Source of the DNA: Woeseia sp.
GTDB taxonomy: Bacteria > Pseudomonadota > Gammaproteobacteria > Steroidobacterales > UBA11654
Reading direction: 5' to 3'
NCBI GenBank assembly: GCA_019653755.1
Contig: BPCL01000001.1
Coordinates: 186,001 to 250,000, forward strand
DNA: 64,000 nucleotides
Shown here: positions 59,471-64,000 of the stretch, in pieces
Position numbering within the stretch: the first letter of the stretch is position 1
Layout of the letters: every line of letters starts with the position of its first letter
Position numbers and translations under genes: made by a program
The notes under the pieces: model-generated
What the model was told of the DNA's origin: nothing
The model's database searches: none
The model's input: the letters and a program-made list of their open reading frames with translations, nothing else

Positions 59471-61384
59471 TTATATAACCAGTTCTTTTTCAATACTTTT
59501 TAGAAAATCTTTTAATTTCATATTTCCTAAGTCTTCACCCTTTTGAGTTCTCACAGTAATTTCTTTACTGCTAACCTCACGGTCTCCCACTATTATTAAA
59601 TAAGGTACCTTTTTTAAAGTGTGATCGCGAATTTTAGAGCCTATTTTTTCGTTTCTCAAGTCAATTTCGGCTCTAAACCCATTTTTTTTCATTTCTTCTT
59701 TAACACCTTGAGCATAATCATCTTGTTTTTGATTGATTGACATCACACAAAATTGAGTTGGCGCAAGCCATAAAGGAAATTTTCCAGCATAGTGTTCCAC
59801 CAAGATTCCAAAGAATCTTTCAATGGATCCCAATAAGGCTCGATGGATCATAATCGGATGATATTTTTTGCCGTCGTTACCAATATAGTTCATATCAAAT
59901 CGATCAGGTAAATTGAAATCTAACTGAACAGTTGAGCACTGCCATAAGCGGCCAATAGCATCTTTTATTTTTATATCGATTTTAGGGCCATAAAATGCTC
60001 CTCCACCTAGGTCTGTTTTATAATCCAATGACTTGGACTCGAGAGCGCTAACTAGTGCGTCTGTAGCTTTATCCCAAATCTCTTCACTACCGACATATTT
60101 TTCTGGCCTGGTTGCAAGGTGAATTTCAAATTCTTCAAAATTAAACGCGTTCAGCATTTTTATTGCCAGATCTAATATTTGCTTAATCTCGTCTTCAATT
60201 TGATCCTCTGAACAAAAAATATGAGAATCATCTTGTGTAAAGCCTCTTACTCTCATTAAACCATGAAGCGCTCCTGTCATTTCATGCCTATAAACAGTGC
60301 CTAATTCTGCCCACCTGATCGGGAGTTCCCTATAGGATCTGATAGTATTTTTGTAGATTAATACGTGAAACGGGCAATTCATAGGTTTCAATCGATACAG
60401 TTGATTCTCATCTTCGATTGGTTTGTACATGGATTCTTCGTAGAAGTCCGTGTGACCTGATGTTTCCCAGAGTGTATTTAGAGCTATATGAGGGGTGTAG
60501 AGAAGTTCGTAATTGGCATCCTCATGCTCTTTTTTCCAATAGCTTTCGATAATACTCCTTACTTTAGCCCCTTTAGGGTGCCAAAAGACAAGCCCTCCTC
60601 CGGCATCTTCTTGAATACTGAATAAATCAAGATCTTTTCCAATCTTTCTATGATCTCTTTTTTCAGCTTCCTCTATCTGAGTGAGGTAGTCTTCAAGTTC
60701 TTTTTTGGTTCTCCATGCGGTTCCGTATATTCGTGTCAGCATTTCATTGCTAGAGTCGCCCTTCCAATAAGCTCCAGCTACTTTTGTTAGTTTGAAAGGC
60801 CCAACAAAACCTAGATTTGGCAGATGTGGACCGACACATAGATCAATAAATTGCGTGTCATTATTCGTATAGATCTGAAAATCCTTGTCTTGTTCTGATT
60901 CATTGATAATTTTAATCTTGTAGTCTTCTTTTTTCTTTTCAAAAAAATTAACGGCTTCTTTTTTTGAATGCATCGATTTATTGATCAATGATTTTGATGC
61001 TATAAGACTTTGCATTTCGACCTCAATTGCTGATAAGTCTTCTGATGATATGGTTTTATTGGAGAGGACATCGTAATAAAAACCATTATCTATCGTAGGG
61101 CCTATGGCCAATTTAGAATTAGGGAAAAGATTTTTAATAGCAGCAGCAAGAACTTGTGCGGCAAGAGTGTGTCGCATAATCTCTAACCCCTCATCTGAAT
61201 CGATTGTAATTATTGACACAGAGCAATCGTGTTCAATTCTGTCATTCAAATCTTTTTGAATGCCATCAATATTTATTGCTACGGCACTTTTGGCCAAGCC
61301 GGGACCTATTTTTTGAGCTAACTCTAGTCCTGTTGAGCCTTTTGGTAATTTCTGTTTAGATCCGTCTGGTAGTGTAATATTCAT
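59471..61384 (-). CDS. thrS: Threonyl-tRNA synthetase
   Basis: Charges tRNA-Thr and edits mischarged serine. The 637-residue chain has the TGS domain (MNITLPDGSKQKLP), the editing domain with its histidine/cysteine region (MRHTLAAQVLAAAIKNL; YTNNDTQFIDLCVGPHLPNLG), the class II core (KPMNCPFHVLIYKNTIRSYRELPIR, GLMRVRGFTQDDSHIFC, HRALLGSIERFFGILVEHYAG) and the anticodon domain (ending DFLKSIEKELVI). It begins 2 bases after the molybdopterin enzyme gene, with no room for an operator. Confidence 0.97.
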   Translation of the reverse strand: MNITLPDGSKQKLPKGSTGLELAQKIGPGLAKSAVAINIDGIQKDLNDRIEHDCSVSIITIDSDEGLEIMRHTLAAQVLAAAIKNLFPNSKLAIGPTIDNGFYYDVLSNKTISSEDLSAIEVEMQSLIASKSLINKSMHSKKEAVNFFEKKKEDYKIKIINESEQDKDFQIYTNNDTQFIDLCVGPHLPNLGFVGPFKLTKVAGAYWKGDSSNEMLTRIYGTAWRTKKELEDYLTQIEEAEKRDHRKIGKDLDLFSIQEDAGGGLVFWHPKGAKVRSIIESYWKKEHEDANYELLYTPHIALNTLWETSGHTDFYEESMYKPIEDENQLYRLKPMNCPFHVLIYKNTIRSYRELPIRWAELGTVYRHEMTGALHGLMRVRGFTQDDSHIFCSEDQIEDEIKQILDLAIKMLNAFNFEEFEIHLATRPEKYVGSEEIWDKATDALVSALESKSLDYKTDLGGGAFYGPKIDIKIKDAIGRLWQCSTVQLDFNLPDRFDMNYIGNDGKKYHPIMIHRALLGSIERFFGILVEHYAGKFPLWLAPTQFCVMSINQKQDDYAQGVKEEMKKNGFRAEIDLRNEKIGSKIRDHTLKKVPYLIIVGDREVSSKEITVRTQKGEDLGNMKLKDFLKSIEKELVI

Positions 61385-61386
61385 TT

Positions 61387-63258
61387 TTAGTGGCTTTTTA
61401 TTGTAACTGAAACTGATTTAAAAGATGGTGTTCTACTTCTTTCATCAGCATTTTGTGGGATCAATATATTGGCTTCCGGCATATAAGTCATCACATTTCC
61501 TGGTTTTATATTGTATTCAGCCAAAATAAGTTCTTTCATGACCCCTGTTTCACTGGCAACATCGACTGTATCACCACTTGATAGCCCTAACGACTGAATG
61601 TCACTTTGACTAATATAGAGGACATTTCTGGTTTCTTGATTTCTATAGATGTCCTTTTCATGATATATCATGGTATTGAACTGTCCTTCGCTTCTTACTG
61701 AAGTTAGATTAAATGAGCCAATTTCATTCTTTGAGACCCATTCGGTGTGTTTGGGGATCTTGAACAATGCTTTGCCAGAATTTGTATTAAATTCAGGTTT
61801 TAGTAGATAGTTTCCTCCGATATGAAAATGTTTTTTCTCAGTATCAATATTATCTATATCATCCAAATCTGGAAGAAGCCTAGAGAGTGCTCGGCGAATG
61901 TTTTTATCTTTTCTGAAGACACTGAAGTCAATTGTCTCTTTATTAATAATTGAAGTCGCTACGTCTGACATTATTTCAATCTCAGAATTATTAGAATGTT
62001 CTTTTCTTTCTTCTTCATCTTGGATCCTGAACGGCAGTATTATATTTTCTCTCTCGATACCGTTTAAGTTTGTTTGATTTAGGGTTGAATTGATCATCAC
62101 TTTAAATGGTATTGAGCTTAGAGCAGTCTCTGAGAAATCACGGTCTGGATTGACTGAGAATAAGTTGCCTCCTAGTAAAAAAGCAAAGTCAACCTCCCCT
62201 TTAGCAGCAGCTTGTATGCATGACAGGGTATCCATTCCTTGATAATTTGGTAAGGATAAATTGTATCGTTGTTCAATAACTTCTAATATTTTTGATTTTA
62301 ATTGCTCGCTAATACCCATAAAACCAACATTTTCAACATTGTCATGCCATCTCAAAGGCAGAAGGCCTTTCCCTTCGTCGCCAACCATCCCCCTAAGAAG
62401 AGCAAGATTACTTATAGATTCAATATTATCCGTACCATTGGTATGATGAGTTAATCCCATTCCCCATGCAAATACAGTATTTTTTGAGTTGAGATAGATT
62501 GAACTAATCTTTTCAATTTCATCCATTTTAACGCCAGATATTTTAGTAATTGTTTCCCAACTTATACTTTTCACAAATTTAAAATAATCCTCGTAATCAT
62601 CACAAAAATCTTCTAAGAATTTCATATCGCAATACTGGTTCTCAATTAGGTACTTAGAGATTCCTGTTAATAATGCAGTATCTCCACCCACATGTAGTTG
62701 ACAGTAATGGGCAGGTGAAGCAAATTCCTCTAGGCTAGATTCAAGGGATGGATTGACAATTATAACGTCCCCTCCTTTTTGGCTGTGTTCAGATAATGCT
62801 TTGATAAAACGAGGGTGATTAGAAGTAGGATTGGCGCCTAAAACAAAGATTAGGTCTGCCTTTTCCAGATCTTGGTAACGTATTGTTGAAGGACCTGTAC
62901 CTATAGTTGAATTTAAAGCAAGCCCCGATGCTTTATGACAGTAGTTAGAGCAATTAATTATATGATTACATCCATATACCCTTGCAAAGATTTGAAGAAT
63001 TAATGCAGCCTCATTAGAGGATCGCCCTGAAGCATAAAAGAAACCTTTATTTGGATCTGCTTGTTTTAATTTCTTACCGATAAGATTTATAGCATCTTCG
63101 TAAGAGATTGCAGAATAAGATTGGGCTCCTTCTTTTTTATAAAGTGGGCTTGCAATCCTCCCTAAATCATTCAATTGCTTTGCAGAAAGCTTTTTTAAGT
63201 CTTCGATTGTGTTGTTCTCAAAGAATTGTTCAGGAATAGACTCTGTTATAGCTTGCAT
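61387..63258 (-). CDS. Molybdopterin oxidoreductase, FdhF/YdeP-like, short N-terminus
   Basis: A 623-residue bis-molybdopterin enzyme. YASGRSSNEAALILQIFARVYG near 75-96, NCSNYCHKAS with the probable Mo ligand Cys107, VLGANPTSNHPRFIKAL and WGMGLTHHTNGTDNIESISNLALLRGMVG are typical of the YdeP-like group, as is the C-terminal domain with RSEGQFNTMIYHEKDIYR. Relatives are about 750-770 residues and carry an N-terminal region with a CPGC-like motif; that region (about 80 residues) is missing here, and the gene starts 5 bases after the upstream gene's stop. The reaction is not known. Confidence 0.8.
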   Translation of the reverse strand: MQAITESIPEQFFENNTIEDLKKLSAKQLNDLGRIASPLYKKEGAQSYSAISYEDAINLIGKKLKQADPNKGFFYASGRSSNEAALILQIFARVYGCNHIINCSNYCHKASGLALNSTIGTGPSTIRYQDLEKADLIFVLGANPTSNHPRFIKALSEHSQKGGDVIIVNPSLESSLEEFASPAHYCQLHVGGDTALLTGISKYLIENQYCDMKFLEDFCDDYEDYFKFVKSISWETITKISGVKMDEIEKISSIYLNSKNTVFAWGMGLTHHTNGTDNIESISNLALLRGMVGDEGKGLLPLRWHDNVENVGFMGISEQLKSKILEVIEQRYNLSLPNYQGMDTLSCIQAAAKGEVDFAFLLGGNLFSVNPDRDFSETALSSIPFKVMINSTLNQTNLNGIERENIILPFRIQDEEERKEHSNNSEIEIMSDVATSIINKETIDFSVFRKDKNIRRALSRLLPDLDDIDNIDTEKKHFHIGGNYLLKPEFNTNSGKALFKIPKHTEWVSKNEIGSFNLTSVRSEGQFNTMIYHEKDIYRNQETRNVLYISQSDIQSLGLSSGDTVDVASETGVMKELILAEYNIKPGNVMTYMPEANILIPQNADERSRTPSFKSVSVTIKSH

Positions 63259-63263
63259 CTCTT

Positions 63264-64000
63264 TTAAGGATTGACAGTTATTGGTATTTGACTCAAATCA
63301 TCATTACGATTCTTTTGCCATTTAGATCGATGATTTGCAGGCTCAACCTCTACAGCAGTAACTTTATATTCTGGACAATTAGTAGCCCAATCACTATTTT
63401 CTGTTGTTACTACATTAGCTCCAGTCTCAGGGTTATGGAATGTTGTGTATACAACACCTGCCGGTATTTTCTCAGTGATAAACGCTTTTAAAGTGGTTTC
63501 CCCTTTTCTGCTTCTTAATAAGACCAAGGAATCATTATCAATACCTCTGGTTGAAGCATCTGCTGGATGTATCTCCAAAACATCCTCATTTGACCATAAT
63601 GTATTATGAGTTCTTCTAGTTTGTGTGCCTACGTTATATTGTACTAGGTTCCTCCCTGTTGTAAGTAGTAAAGGAAATCTTCTGTTAGCAGTTTCAGTTG
63701 TTGGAACATAATCCGTTATTATAAATTGACCTTTACCACGGACGAACTCATCAACATGCATTATTGGTGTTCCCAATGGTGCAGATTCATTGCAAGGCCA
63801 TTGTAGACTGCCAACTTCATCAAGTTTTTTAAATGATACACCGGTAAATGTAGGTGTTAGCTCAGCTATTTCATTAAGTATTTCTTCTGATGATTCAAAA
63901 TTCATTTCGTAACCCATAGCGGCTGCCAGTTCTTGTGTAATTTCCCATTCATGTTTTCCAGTTATTGGTTCCATTACGGGCCTAACCCTATTAATTCTTC
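63264..64000 (-). CDS. Formate dehydrogenase alpha-type molybdopterin subunit, C-terminal part
   Basis: The last ~245 residues of a molybdopterin oxidoreductase; the frame is open to the right edge (RINRVRPVMEPITGKHEW), so the 5' part is outside. FPLLLTTGRNLVQYNVGTQTRRT and LEIHPADASTRGIDNDSLVLLRSRKGETT form the molybdopterin dinucleotide-binding domain, then PAGVVYTTFHNPETGANVVT, ENSDWATNCPEYKVTAVEV, characteristic of NAD-linked formate dehydrogenase alpha chains. The FdhF/YdeP-like gene follows 5 bases later. Confidence 0.85.
   Translation of the reverse strand, partial: RINRVRPVMEPITGKHEWEITQELAAAMGYEMNFESSEEILNEIAELTPTFTGVSFKKLDEVGSLQWPCNESAPLGTPIMHVDEFVRGKGQFIITDYVPTTETANRRFPLLLTTGRNLVQYNVGTQTRRTHNTLWSNEDVLEIHPADASTRGIDNDSLVLLRSRKGETTLKAFITEKIPAGVVYTTFHNPETGANVVTTENSDWATNCPEYKVTAVEVEPANHRSKWQKNRNDDLSQIPITVNP

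Noticed and set aside
61387-64000. The two molybdopterin genes as one gene split by a frameshift
   Set aside because: The upstream piece ends with a complete C-terminal cofactor domain and the downstream one has its own Mo-ligand region and C-terminal domain, so they are two different enzymes.

Overview
The window is A+T-rich, densely packed DNA from a gammaproteobacterium, probably marine. The evidence is gene order and gene form: thrS-infC-rpmI-rplT-pheS-pheT-ihfA-merR-tRNA-Pro, a bifunctional hisB, a long-form hisG, a DUF3450/TtpC/ExbB/ExbD/TonB/TPR energy-transduction operon, and TonB-dependent receptors with plug starts of the EEIVVTA type. A SAR86-like or similar surface-ocean lineage is my guess from composition and gene content; I could not run a phylogeny. 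No CRISPR array, insertion sequence, prophage or rRNA gene was seen.

Layout. 1-2657 (minus): fabG, acpP, tmk and a partial holB, with fabF, pabC and mltG missing from the usual order. 2684-31341: a mixed catabolic and transport region on both strands (MFS transporters, a two-module VOC protein and its decayed paralogue, enoyl-CoA hydratase, NCS1 permease, two TonB-dependent receptors, etfBA, MDR reductase, peroxiredoxin, TRAP membrane subunits, aldehyde dehydrogenase, SDR, AhpD-like protein, MscS, hydantoinase A/B, HMG-CoA-lyase-like protein, TauE). 31345-36814 (minus): the TonB operon. 37002-43768 (plus): an ilvC-leuA-ilvE-leuCDB operon behind a leucine-rich leader peptide and an attenuator. 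43788-50876 (plus): a his operon headed by a TrpR-like (YerC-type) regulator, without hisI. 50880-54465: a PhyH-type oxygenase, an FAD-linked oxidase, an AI-2E-family protein and a small hypothetical gene. 54609-61384 (minus): tRNA-Pro and the translation cluster. 61387-64000 (minus): two molybdopterin oxidoreductases, the second cut by the window edge.

How the genes work together. The ilv/leu and his operons are each a near-complete pathway in one transcript with overlapping reading frames, and each has a readable control device: ribosome-mediated attenuation for leucine, and a palindrome over the -10 box that could be the target of the regulator encoded first in the his operon. The TonB operon would energise the two receptors. 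FabG and AcpP serve fatty-acid synthesis, and ETF would collect electrons from acyl-CoA and related dehydrogenases.

Caveat. At least 13 genes, including leuC, leuD and exbB, are broken by single-base shifts that leave both halves perfectly conserved and mostly sit beside homopolymer runs. I read most of these as sequencing or assembly indels and annotate each gene as one unit. The VOC paralogue at 27294-28170 has so many shifts that it may be a true pseudogene.
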